Source of the DNA: Boletus sp. NGJ
Taxonomy: Eukaryota > Basidiomycota > Agaricomycetes > Boletales > Boletaceae
Assembly: GCA_019096195.1 (NCBI GenBank)
Contig: JAGTXK010000052.1
Coordinates: 62,001-126,000, forward strand
Length of the DNA: 64,000 nucleotides
Reading direction: 5' to 3'
The translations under genes were made by a program, and so were the position numbers. Shown here piece after piece: positions 36,301 through 49,245 of this stretch. The notes below the pieces were generated by a model. It saw only the letters and a list, made by a program, of their open reading frames with translations. It had not been told where the DNA came from and made no database searches. Each line of letters opens with the position of its first letter. Within the stretch, counting starts at the first letter, position 1.

Positions 36301-37862
36301 CGTCAAAACAGACATGCCCTGTGCCATCATTTCATGCGCATCTCGACAGTGGCTCATTCGTAATCACACTCACCATCCCATGGATGTAACTTGCCACCGT
36401 TCACCTTGTCAACGAACAACGCAAAAAATAGGCGGAATAAGCGCGACATACCCAAACAATTGTGCAATGACTTCCGAGCCAATTTGAGCCACACAGTCGA
36501 TTAACCGAAAAGCCCCGTGACTCACCCGCATTTTCTGGCCATATCCAAGTAACCCACGAGAAATACGACAGTCCCTGGACTAACCAAAGGGAGTTAATCA
36601 GCTCTTGGGAGTGTCGGATTTCCAGGCCAACGACGCACACAAATACCCAGGAACGAAGTCTGCGTATCACCGATTTAATGTCATCTCCGACAGTCAGCGC
36701 AGTGGAAGAATAATAGACTCACACCATGTATACGATGCTGCGAAGGCGTACAGGAAGAATCGCTCTCGGCTTATACCACCTAGCCGTCCACTCCCCGCGT
36801 ATTGTTGCGAGTGAAGGGTATTGAACAATGCACAGGACACAAGCGTGGTCGGCCATATCATGCTGGCCGGCACTACAAGAAATCGACGGGCGATCCCACC
36901 CGCCGAGAAACCAATTAACTGCGTAGAAACAACTAGTAACCATTGATCTGAGTGCAAACAAAAAAAAGGTGGCAAGCGCCGTGCATCAGCCGAGAGACAC
37001 TTCTAGAGAGTGAGACATGCGGACAAGTAAAACTGAAGCGTTGGTTGTAGTACACCCTCTGTACGGCAATGATGTCGGTCTAGATTGGAGCATTTGAATA
37101 CACAAGGTGGTTCCTTCAGGTGCACAGACTAACCGCATAAGCCGATGGCGATCCAACAGAGGCCATGATCTACAAAACGTAAATAACTGGAAAGGGAGTG
37201 AAGCAAATGGTCCAGAACAGGACACTAACCGTTATCAACACATGTTCTTTGATAGAGAACGGACCTGGATTCAACGAAATACCGAATATTCGTTTTCGAG
37301 GCATGTAGGCTGCCATGAGACTCCCGAGCGGATACGAAATTAATTGTGCAACGATGCCTACGACGGGCACAGCGGGGTAGCGGAAGAAGAGAAATTGGTT
37401 GACGCCAGGGATGAGCACCGACCATGCCAGGCCGAGCACCCAAGTTCGTAATGTCATCACGGGTATCGACGGATCATCGGTGTTGGCTACAGCAGAGCGT
37501 ACTTCGGGGTATGGCGAATCGTCATCAAACTCGACAGTTCGGTTCGGGTCAAGATTAGGATCGTCAAATTCTGACGTGAGTTCCTATAGATAACATTCAA
37601 GGTCACGACTGAGGGGACAATGGACGTAGACCACGCACCGAGATATCGGTGGCTGGGTTGATCGCATAGTTTGAATGATATCAGGGACTAGGACAGTCTC
37701 ACAAGACCCACCTGAGTGGAGGGTACGAACATGGTCGTCCGGCTCCGGCTCCTTATTTTGGCTTCCTATCGTCAGAACCTCCGCAAAATATTCATGGGAA
37801 GGCGTGCTGAACCGTCGCGATGGATAGTCCGGCGACGAAGAGGTGCGCTCGAAGGACATCAA
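33366..37862 (-). CDS. Oligopeptide transporter (OPT family)
   Basis: Multi-pass plasma-membrane proton-coupled transporter of small peptides or glutathione (family knowledge). It reads leftward from [17 protein letters not shown] (37862). Recognisable exon segments in order: [267 protein letters not shown], and the last exon [10 protein letters not shown]. These follow the family order from N- to C-terminus, so the gene looks whole. At least 16 introns break it, with exons often under 100 bases. I did not resolve every boundary. Confidence 0.9.
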
Positions 37863-39010
37863 AAAATTTGAGGGAAGACGAGCAGTGTGAGACTGGCGCC
37901 AGCTTGAAGACCTAGAAAAGAGTGGGAGTTTTGGCGAGCATTCAAACGTGTTCCTGAGTGCTGACCGTCGCGTAATTATGGAAATTGCTCAAGTAAATAG
38001 CCACCGAGTGATCCCGGTTGCAGTGGTGTCTGGAGTGAGGTGCGCCTGTACCACCGTGGCATGAAGCATCTACTATCCGCCGTGTAACATATACAGTTCA
38101 GTACCGAGAAAGGCCCAGAGAATACTTACATTGGGAATGTTCAAGTTTCACTTCGAATGGCCGGAACCGTCGTACCATCATAAAAGCAGTGACGGGAGAA
38201 CTCACCGGATTACATAATCTTTAATATTCCAAAGGAACATTGTATAGCCAGGCTTCAAGTTCCCTGCTATTGCCGAGCCTACACCACCAGATCTGTATGT
38301 GAGGAATGTCTACTGAGATTTATATCTAATATCGAATGGTTAGGATAGATATCTCTGTATCATAAACATGCTCTCTGACAGATTATAATTGGCACGATTT
38401 GTGCAAATATCCAGTCAGATCGTGCTCCTGGTAGGACCAAGTTGGCAACGAGCTGCTCACGCTCAGTGTGACTGAGATGTACATTCAACTTTCTTCATTC
38501 CTTGAAAAAAAAAAGAAAAAAAAAACTTTGCTGCTCTCCATGATGGGTTCAAATCGTTTCATCAGTTCCTTCGACCTCAATCCTAGACTCATTTTAGGGT
38601 TAGGGTCTGTCGCGCTGTGGCCCCAGTTTGGCCGCTGCACAATGGTAGCGCTGGCTAAGTTATTCATAGTGCCAGGCGAACAGCGAAGGAGTTTGCCATT
38701 GTCCACCTGCTTTCTCCGCTAAAATGACGAACAACTACCGTAGATCACAAGGCTGGCTTAAATTGTGCTCGTTACTAAGGGTCCCCATGACTACGCAACT
38801 TCTATTCTCAACGTGGAAAACAAGCATGGGGTCCCAACGATATCACTTGTTCACGAGACAATTAACATAATGCATCTGAGGCACTCACAAGGTCTAGATT
38901 GTCAGGGACTGGCTAAGTCCACTTGCCGATCGACGATGGGAGGTACGTGTCGGATGGTAAACTCGTCCTTTGCGTTATATTAACACCTAGACTAGTGTCA
39001 CCGACCTGTC
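37863..39010. other. Intergenic, promoter region of the OPT gene
   Basis: About 1.15 kb upstream of OPT and downstream of ORC5. It holds an A-rich tract at about 38,508-38,526 and two adjacent TTAGGG units at 38,594-38,605. No gene supported. Confidence 0.4.
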
Positions 39011-40968
39011 TCAGGCTGGATCCCACATCAAGTCGTTAAGTGGAACGTCCAGATCCCGTGCAAGTGCCAATGCAACATCATACGATATCCCACATTTGAA
39101 CATCGGCGGTCCGTCTAGCTTGTCCATCGCGCTCGTTCTATGCAACGCCCGCATAAGAGTCAGTTCCGCGATCTGTGACGTCGATTTAATGTTTTTGCTG
39201 CCTGACAACCAGGACAAGTGGCGTACCTTGGCGTAGATGTAAATCCGCCCAATTTCCATATCCGTATATTCTCCCGGCAGCTCAAATCGAGGGTCATGCG
39301 GTCTTGTCTCGTAATCATTTTCTTCCAATAAAGAACCCAAGATTGCAAGCAGTCTATCCAGTGGAAACGTCGCAGGGCCAAGCAGCCGTTGAGAAGCCTA
39401 TTAAAATGAATATGGTCAGTTGGACGACCGAAGAAATTGGAGCTCAGGCCCGTACCTTGACAACTGTTTGTACCCCTCCACTTTTCTTCGGAGAACTCGA
39501 TTTCCTCCGCTTCTTTCTTCGTTCTTCTGGTCCTCGGCTAAACATCCGTATATCGCTCTTGGGCGGATTTGCTGATGCCAAGAACGCCGCGATAAGAATA
39601 AATTTCGACATTCGTGGAAGATGGTCCACTTTGAAACCCGGAACCGGTTTCACCTTGCTTGAAAGACCATCGCGATTGGACGTGGCCGACGTTTGACCTG
39701 CATCATAATCGTGGTTTGCAGCCCAGTCAGCGGCATTGTCGAGGCGTGGATAGAGTGCATCTAAAGCCGCAGTAAATGTGGGCAAAAAGAACTTGAACAA
39801 CCGCAAACGGCCATCCGTTCCCGGGGGTTCGAGTTCAGGGGGATCAGATCCCTCCTCCTCCGCTTGCCGCAACAATTCTTCGTATTGACTGATAACTGGC
39901 TTCACGAAGCCCGGCCACCGAGCTGCGGCGACGTATTGGAGCTCGAGGGGATCGGTTGTGTATATTGATACGGCATTGTAAAGCGTCTCCACGTACTGTT
40001 CATAGAGCGGCTGTAGAGCGGGATGGCAGGTTATGTGGGATGTATCAGACGACGATGTACTGCGGAACGCAGACACGAGCCTTTGGATGACATCTGCAAT
40101 AACAAGTCGCCGAAAGAAAACCTAAAAATCTGCGTTGTGAGGAACTCACTTTGTTTGGCCAGGGATTCGACGTCGACATAATACGGGTCAGGTGATGCAC
40201 CGAGGGCGGGCCGGATGTTTTCCCAACTGACCGATGATAACAGGATGACCGAGACTTTGATTCGCGACTATACGAAGGCCACGCCGATCAGCGACACGCT
40301 TTCCTCCACTTGAGGTCGCTCCGGACGCGTAATGAGATGAAGAGTTGACTGACCAGTTCAGCTAAACGAGAGAGAGGGACGATTAACTCTGGAACACCCT
40401 CGCTGAGCCTCTCAGCTCTCTCGATCAAGATCACCATCGATGAATTCTGCTCGTTCGAAGAATCGACGGCCTTTCCCTTTCCCTTTCCTTTCCTTTTAGA
40501 GGGATCGCCAGTACGCTCGAGACGTAGCCTCCTGAGCCCATGCAGAAAACTGTCAATGCTGTCGTTGTATCTTTGTGGATCATCTCCAGGCCATACTTGA
40601 CAACCATCCTCCCAGGAGGGCTTCCACCGCGCGAGCGTGTTGAGGACGGTGTCGTAAAATATGCGCGGGGTGAAACATGCCACAGCATTTACATGCGCGT
40701 AGAGAGTGGGCGGAGCATCTGGAATAGAGGAGACGTCTTGAAAGATGGCGTCGATAACCAAGGTCGTGACGCGCGGGTTGTTCGCGTCCGTGACGTATAT
40801 GAATGGTGGCAGATACGTGGATGCCAGAGTAGTCAGATGCGTGATAAACGACGTGTAGCCGGGATGAGCATCAGAGATCTTCTGGATAAATGCTTCCTCT
40901 TCATCCATATTCTCTGATTCAACCGAGTCGGTGACGCCTGAAGTTGAAATGTTCGTTGTGCTGTTCAA
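39011..40968 (-). CDS. ORC5: Origin recognition complex subunit 5
   Basis: Subunit of the six-protein complex that marks replication origins and loads MCM. Read leftward from 40968. The N-terminal AAA-like part is followed by IERAERLSEGVPELIVPLSR, then by an intron (GTCAGT donor) giving RLAEL|SRIKVSVILLSSVSWENIR and ALGASPDPYYVDVESLAKQ. The ORC5 C-terminal domain has ARWPGFVKPVISQYEELLRQ, then SKFILIAAFLASANPPKSDI, a basic linker (RRKKRRKSSSPKKSGG), and the winged-helix-like end (TSQIAELTLMRALHRTSAM). It stops after LNDLMWDPA. Where Walker A is expected the sequence is FIYVTDANNPRVTTLV without GKT/S, and the Walker B position reads VILIERAERL, so ATP binding may be lost. Divergent from the CIR-N gene with 94 bases between starts. 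Confidence 0.88.
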
Positions 40969-41062
40969 GTCAGGGTTGTTTGGCCTTATTTTATTCTAAA
41001 GCCGTTGACTAAGCAAATCACACACCCTTCCTTTCCCTTCCACAGCCGGCAAGGCGACAACA
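40969..41062. promoter_or_regulatory. Compact bidirectional promoter between ORC5 and the CIR-N gene
   Basis: Only 94 bases separate the two divergent start codons, so both promoters and 5' UTRs overlap here. Confidence 0.5.
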
Positions 41063-42018
41063 TGGGGAAATTGAACATCGCACACCACAAGTCCTACCAC
41101 CCCTACAGACGGGACAACATCGAACGCGTCCGAAAAGATGAAGAAGAAGCAGCTCGTAAAGACGCAGAACAAGAGGGCCGCATCGCACTCGCGGATGCAG
41201 AGGCTCGGCTGGTGATGTTGCGCGATCGCGCAGGGATCGATGGGAAGGGAAAAGAGAAGGCAGATAAAGCAGAGGGTGCAGTTAGTGCAGGAGTAGGACC
41301 GGGGGTTGGAGCAGGGATTGGGTCTGGGAAGCATATCAACCTTTTCGAGGATCTGGAGCAGGTGAGGGTCGCTGGTATGTTCTGTCGCATTCCTTGCTAA
41401 GGATGTGGTATTACAGCAAGCGACGATGACCGCGATCCGTGCGACCAAAAAGACAACACCCTCGGAAACTGAGAAAGGCATCCCACTTGCACCAAGTGCC
41501 AAGGACTTAAACCCCTGGTACTCAGACAAAGCGAAAGCCACACGTGGTCAAGTTGGAGAGGATCAGGAGGACGTGAAACGGTACGCAGTTTGTCGTATTA
41601 ATAAACGTCTCCTGACGGAATCGACAGACAAAGGGATCTCCGCGTTAAATCTATGAATGACCCGCTTACCTCTATAACGCAACAACTGGCCACTCGCCCA
41701 TCTTCACAACCATCACTTCTCTCAAATAACTCACGCCCCAGAAACCAACGTTTTTCTCGCCATCCTGATCATCCCCCAGCTTCCCTTCCACCACTACCGA
41801 AGCAACCAGATCCAACAACCGCACGTTTAAATCGAGAGTCGTCGGAGCGCGAACGCGCACTGGCTCTCATTCGCCGGAAGAAGCGGGAACTGGCAGGTAG
41901 CGAAACACCAAGCACCGTCCATGGTGGTATGGACGATGGATACGGCGATGTATACAATAAGAGAGCTGTAGAAGAAGCTCACGCACACAGGGATAAATGG
42001 CGAAGAAAAGGTTGGTAA
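41063..42018 (+). CDS. LENG1-like protein with CIR N-terminal domain
   Basis: Three exons: 41063 to about 41,359, then about 41,419 to 41,580, then from about 41,629 to 42018. The N-terminus MGKLNIAHHKSYHPYRRDNI with the following basic and acidic helix (ERVRKDEEEAARKDAEQEG) is the CIR N-terminal domain, found in LENG1 and splicing-related proteins. The segment HINLFEDLEQ, then PWYSDKAKATRGQ, and the final RDKWRRKGW fit LENG1 homologues. The joints KR|QRDLRVKSMNDPLTSITQQL keep frame. It is probably nuclear and linked to pre-mRNA processing (family inference). Charged and mostly disordered. No lesions seen. Confidence 0.8.
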
Positions 42019-42169
42019 GACACCTCGTCAGGGAATTTGCTTGGTCATTTTCCGGATAACTTAGATTGTACTACAAGATGTAAGACTGAATGTCGAACGA
42101 CGATCAGCACTCACTAATATTTGTGAGGACACCGCTCCATATTTGTGTGTACTAGCCATAATGAGGTGA

Positions 42170-43807
<1,638 letters not shown>

Positions 43808-44291
43808 ATGACAGCGCGTGCAGGGTGACCCGGGCAGCGAATTTTCGTCATATGTATGCTAGGTAGGATCTGTAAGTAACTTATTCGTAGCGCACTATTC
43901 CACGACGTATAGTACCATCCAACTGGTGTACATCACGATTCTGGACCGACTGTCGCTCAAATTTACGAGTCATCCAAAAGCGTTCATTCCGCGATTACAT
44001 CGAATATCATATACGTAGCCGATACAGTAGACATTGGTAAAAGGAGAGGAGGCATGCCAGGATAAACGATAGTAACGGATGTGTGTAAAACGAGCGAGAT
44101 TTGTCGACGTTCGCGTTAAAAAACGAAGAGCCGGGGGAGCAGCCTAGATCTGGATCCAGAGCAGGTATAAATAAAGGCTAGGAACAAGGAAAACAAGAGA
44201 TACGAACGAGAAACACGCAAGGGTCAGGGAGGGCGGAAAATCAAAAAAGAAAAAAAAAATACGAGGACGAAGCGGTAGTATGGCATCTCCT
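43808..44291. other. Convergent 3' region between MET2 and the dynein tail gene
   Basis: 484 bases with no coding similarity. On the minus strand it starts with a T-rich tract typical of a 3' UTR. No linker or motor sequence of dynein is found here. Confidence 0.5.
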
Positions 44292-47200
44292 TTAGAACCG
44301 CCTCGACCCACCACCGACCAAGCCCTCGATTGAATGATGTTCGAGCTCGTTCCTCGCCTTCAAGATCGACGCGTGCATCTCCTTCATCGCATTTCCTAGC
44401 TTGACGCCGAATCGACTCAAAATGTCCCTCTGCCATGCGTCGTACTTGGCGTTCACCCGCGCTTGTACCTGTTCGTAATCGACGACGCAAACGCCGAAAC
44501 CACGCTGCGTTTCCGAGGTGTCGAACGTCGATCGCGCTTTTTTGATTTCGGTGAGGAGCTGTTGCCAGTGTGCGAGCGAGTCTCCGAGTCGGTTGAAGAC
44601 GTATTCGGCTTCGAGATCCCAGAGGGATTGGAATTGAAGCCATTTGGCGACGTAGTCTTTCAGTTGCTGGACCTTGAGTTCCACGAGGGCGAATGGCCGC
44701 TCTAGGGTATTATCGGAAAAGTGTGTCAACTATGCAAGCGCGTCTGTCAGCAAGACAGGCAAGCGCAGACACTATAGTTCACCCACGAGAGAAGTGTACG
44801 TCGTTTCAGAGGCGAGATTCCGTTGCATCTGCAAACCAATCTCATATCTCGAACTTTGAATACGGCGTAATCGGCAAATGACGCCTACACACAGATTAGC
44901 ATTGCCACGGCAACTGATCCAAGTAACACTTACCAAGCCAGTCATGCAGTTGTTTGATCCACGTCGAACGAGCATACTCTATTGGAGGGTCAAGGAAGAT
45001 GACTTGGTTCTGTATCCGAATCTCGTGCACAATAGGTTTCAAGGCCATGTTTCCTTCCAGCATCTGCGGAGACCTCGTAAGCATGCCCTCAGAAGTGTGA
45101 CAAAAGATGACCGACCTTCTCTTCCCGAGCACCTTTTCCGGCTCGTCGTTTGTTAGTTATGTCACGTAGAGGCAGGAGATCGCGACGGGTATCTCCATCG
45201 TCCGTCCGATCAAATTCAGAGCACCAGACTTGAATGACGTGCGTGAGACGCTGCAATAGTATCCCCTCTATTCGCTTATCCAGTTCCGCCACCCAATGTT
45301 CCAAATTGGCGTAACCTTCCAAGTTCAAACGATCAATCTAAATAAAGTGGAGAAAAAAAAAAGATCAGCATGGCACGTTGCGACGGTGATAAAAATTCGT
45401 ACCGCAGCCTGAACCTTGCTCAAAAGTTCCGAAAAGGCTTCGTGGGTATACGCACATGTTGCTAGGTCTTCAACTGCCCGAAGGATGTCCCGATACAAAT
45501 CGATCACGTTGTTCGTCTTGTCTTGCAACACCGAAACCACGCTAGCGAACTCGCGGACAAATTGGATATGTCTGTTGTCTCGCCCATCGCCACCGGACAC
45601 GAAACGAGCCGTGTCATACTGGTTCACAAAATAGTCCCACCGGATGCTCATGCCTGGGAGGTTGTAGTCTAGCGGGTGCGCAAGGGTGACGAAGCAGAGA
45701 ACATACCCTTTGCAACCATCCTCTGAGCTTCGTTACGATATTCGGCGACAAGCCATTCGATCCCTTGGTTGTGCTCCACCAAATCTAACGTTTGTCCATA
45801 TGTCCTAACCGTTTCCATCAGCGATACAGCGTGGGGATACACCCTTTTAGCGTCCTTTGCCATATTTGTAATCATGTGTGGGACTTGGAAGTTGAGCCAA
45901 AGCAAGTTTCGAACTTCCTTGAACAGGGTGATCGTTTGTGGGTCAAAGTTGACCGCCAGTTGGAACCCTCCACCACGCAACCGTACGATCTCGAAAAGTC
46001 GTCCGTTGACGGCCATGTCCCGTCGGTTGATGTCGTGTAGCCAAGCTTCGAAGACAGGTCGAGTGTCAAGTTTCTTGCGGAAAGCAGTTGATTCGGATTG
46101 AAGCTTCTGACCCTCGGCGTAGAGTTCCCATCCTTTCCCAAGGACGTCCTCTACACGTTTCATGTACGTCAAGAGTTGTCGCTCGATTTGCCGGGCCCAA
46201 ATGATAGCCCCAGCGATTGGCGGAAGGTCGCGCATTTGAGACATGTGATACGCTTCCGAGAACCGGTATTGAGTTTTGAACTGGCAAAGACGTCGGTGGC
46301 ATGTCCAAGACCAAGAAACTTAATATTCACCTTATCGTGTAGACGCTTAATATCTTCTTTCACAGAGTCAATAAGCTGTGTTTGATACTCTTGGATGGCA
46401 CCTCGGATCTGGGGGGTGGAGATCATTGCATATACCTAAGATATAAGAGAATGGAGCCGACCTTGGGTCGAACGAACAAAGCATTGAACTTGGAGAACAC
46501 TCTAAACATCTCGTTCGCGTTACGTGCAGTGCCTAGCCTATCGCGCAGCCTTGCAATGATTTGGTTCTCCACTCTTGCCACCCGTTCGTTGTATGCATTT
46601 TCAGCAGCGACCCAGATTTCAGTGCCCTCTGTGCGAAGGATCAACGCCCCATGCTCAGGTCAAGCACGCAAAGTCGGACTCACCAACAGAGACATCCAGA
46701 GACGTCGATCCGCTTAACTACTTCGTATGCCTCCTTCACCTCCTCTTCCATATCCATTCCCCCCACTTCTTTCGTAACACTGCCCAACCCCTTTGTCGGA
46801 CCCGTCATCACTGCAAGCTGCTCGTGTTGTTTCCGCCAATCCTTTAGATACCTCGTCCGTTCCTGTAACTTGGCGTGCGCGGGGACCACCTTGATTGGGA
46901 TGAACTTCTCTGACCGTCTCCTCGTAACCTCACGGGCAACATTCGTGAATTCCTTGATGAGATCGTCCCACGTACGGAAAATGTTCATCGTTTGGGACAG
47001 TAATCGATCGAATGTCTCATATGGTGTGTACGGCAGTCGATGCGATGTAAGTACGCGGAGTAATTGGTCATTGAAATCTCGAGATATGGCCTCCACGAGA
47101 GGAAGCGCGCGTCGGATTGGGTAAGGGGAGAGCTTGAGCTTGCGGTTAATGTGCCCAAAAATCAATATAAGCGATTCCTGAATCTTGTCAAGGTCCGTAG

Positions 47201-48457
47201 CCGAGAGAAGCTCGTTCAGTGGGAAGTCTTTCATCAATTGATTGTACTTGTGGACTGATTCATGTATTGATGAGGCGCATACACTTCACACAAGAGCGTT
47301 TGCTGGGTACTCACCAAGATCCGTAGAACTATTCAAACCAGTGTCCGCAATGAAACTGACCGTTGCGTGGAACCGTTTTGCGTTTCTGAGGCACTCCATG
47401 ACCATGTTCACTTCTTCGGTCCGTAGTTGGGCTTCGATTCCTTCCAACGCCCTCTCCAAACTCAACCAGAAATTGATTTCTTGTGAAGCAGTGCCGGAAG
47501 ACACGTCGCGAGTGAGCTTTGTGACTGCTTGGATAGATTTGATCCATGAGTTCACATGCCCATGTAGGGTGTTAAGGAAGGAGCTGTCGTTGAGGAACTT
47601 TGCGGGTATATGTGAAATATTGGGTCTTTGACCCATCGCCTGGGCCTTTAATGCGAGTCAGTTACGATTCAAACACCCAGTAAAACCACCGGACTTGTTC
47701 GACAGCCCGCTGGATGACGGGATGGATTATGAGATGCGTTTCCGGTATTTCAACGTTTTGTTGAAGATGCAAAAGGGATAACTCGAGCTCCGCGAACTTC
47801 TTTTTCGTCATGGGTATTCCTATACGCAAATGAGCTGAGCACGGATTGCTTTGACTATACCTGCTTACCCAATTTGCTGTCGCCATCTTTGCCAGCGCCG
47901 CGCGCACCCACAAACGCATCGAACCATGGCTTCACACCGCAACTCACCACAGCATGCAGACTCTCATATGGCGTCTCCTCACCCCCAAACAAATTCAGAA
48001 TATGTAGTTGGGTAGCTAGAGAAGTGAGCGGATCTAGGGTTGGACCGCGCTTGATGAGGGCTAGCGAGGTGATGTTTGAAGGGGAATAAGTAAGCTGAGG
48101 GGTGAGTTGATAGTAGAATCTTGGAGGACCATCCTCTGCTATGCGTTAGATCGGTTCGGGCCAGAGCCAAGCCTACACCTCACCCTCTGTGTCTTCCTTG
48201 ACTTTGACGACATATATGACGCCCCCGCCCTCCGCTGCAAACCTCGATACTTTCTCGTCGAATTCATCGTCGAACAGTGACATGAGTTCTTCCGGGTACG
48301 CGCCAAGCACCGGGGGTAGAAGCGAGAGAAGGTACGAGCGGAAAAGAGAGACATCGAGCGGCAGAGGTGCATCAACAGGATCGTCATGGGAAGGTACGCC
48401 GTTGGAGGTGGAACTCGTCAATGGCGGCGTTGAGCCGTTCCCATTCATCATTGCCAT
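44292..48457 (-). CDS. Cytoplasmic dynein heavy chain, tail region only
   Basis: Read leftward from [20 protein letters not shown] (48457). Exon segments follow the dynein heavy-chain N-terminal tail (DHC_N1): [142 protein letters not shown]-like segments, LHDWL, and finally [20 protein letters not shown] and [15 protein letters not shown]. The protein then ends with LVGGGSRRF and a stop at 44292. Usual heavy chains continue with the linker and six AAA modules, over 4000 residues in all; here only about 1200 residues are encoded. MET2 on the other strand occupies the next DNA. Either the heavy chain is split in this lineage or this is a rearranged partial gene. The tail binds intermediate and light intermediate chains. 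Confidence 0.85.
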
Positions 48458-49061
48458 GAAGGCAGGTGTGAGTTGGATCGTCGCTGGTCGTGGTTTAGAT
48501 GAACAAAATCGTTCGTGGACGCTGATTGTCGACGCAGCTACGGTCCCTGTCGCCCTTCGCGATGATGAGCAGACGCGTCTGCGACGTGAGCGAAGCCCTA
48601 GCAGAGAGTTACTTTAGTTGTCAAAACTCCCACGCTGATAAGTCCAATAAAGGACTTGGCCAAAATAAACTCACAGAAATATTATTGTTCTCTCTCTCGG
48701 AAGATCATCAAGACAAGAGACGACAAACACGACAGCCAACATCGCGTCCCTGACATAGCAGTCAAGTGTCTTCATCGTGATGCTAGTCTGAGCAATTTAA
48801 AGGCCCGGTACGAAAACTGGACACGTCTTGGCTCTTGTACATAACAGTTCCGCCCACTTATTATTCCGCTCTGGCACGGTCGGTCGAATTTTGCATCCGG
48901 CTCTGTGGTAAGTGATCTTGTCTCTTACAGACCGTAGTCCGCCATTGATGAATGCTATCTGCCATGATCATAAATCATTTATATGACAAAGCCTAAGTGC
49001 AAAGTGCGGAAACTCAGAAATATGTATCCTCCAGGGATGTGACGTATTGATCTCATCGAGT
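48458..49061. other. Intergenic upstream of the dynein tail gene
   Basis: About 0.6 kb, presumed promoter. No gene supported. Confidence 0.4.
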
Positions 49062-49207
49062 AGACTTTCTCATAATGCATAGCATCGAGGAGCTGCACTC
49101 GAACCCTCCCCTCCCCAAGCCAAAATACACTTTAATAATGTATAAATCTTACATTGCATCTGCATCAACATTTGTTGCTCCCGATGCTATGCATTGTGAA
49201 AAAGTCT
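49062..49207. repeat. Small foldback element (146 bp) with 26-bp imperfect inverted ends
   Basis: The arm at 49062-49087 (AGACTTTCTCATAATGCATA...) pairs with 49182-49207 at 24 of 26 positions. The 94-base centre has no reading frame. No clear target duplication flanks it. It could be a MITE-like relic or a structured RNA region. Confidence 0.6.
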
Positions 49208-49245
49208 GCTGTACAAGACTGTAGTGCTCAAGGGAACCGACTCGT

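Noticed and set aside
38508-38526. A-rich tract as a retroposed poly(A) tail
   Set aside because: No adjacent processed copy or target duplication was seen.
38594-38605. Two adjacent TTAGGG units, like an interstitial telomere repeat
   Set aside because: Only 12 bases; this can occur by chance, and no longer array or subtelomeric gene family surrounds it.
46561-47631. Long plus-strand open frames inside the dynein tail gene
   Set aside because: They overlap conserved minus-strand dynein exons and show no recognisable protein.
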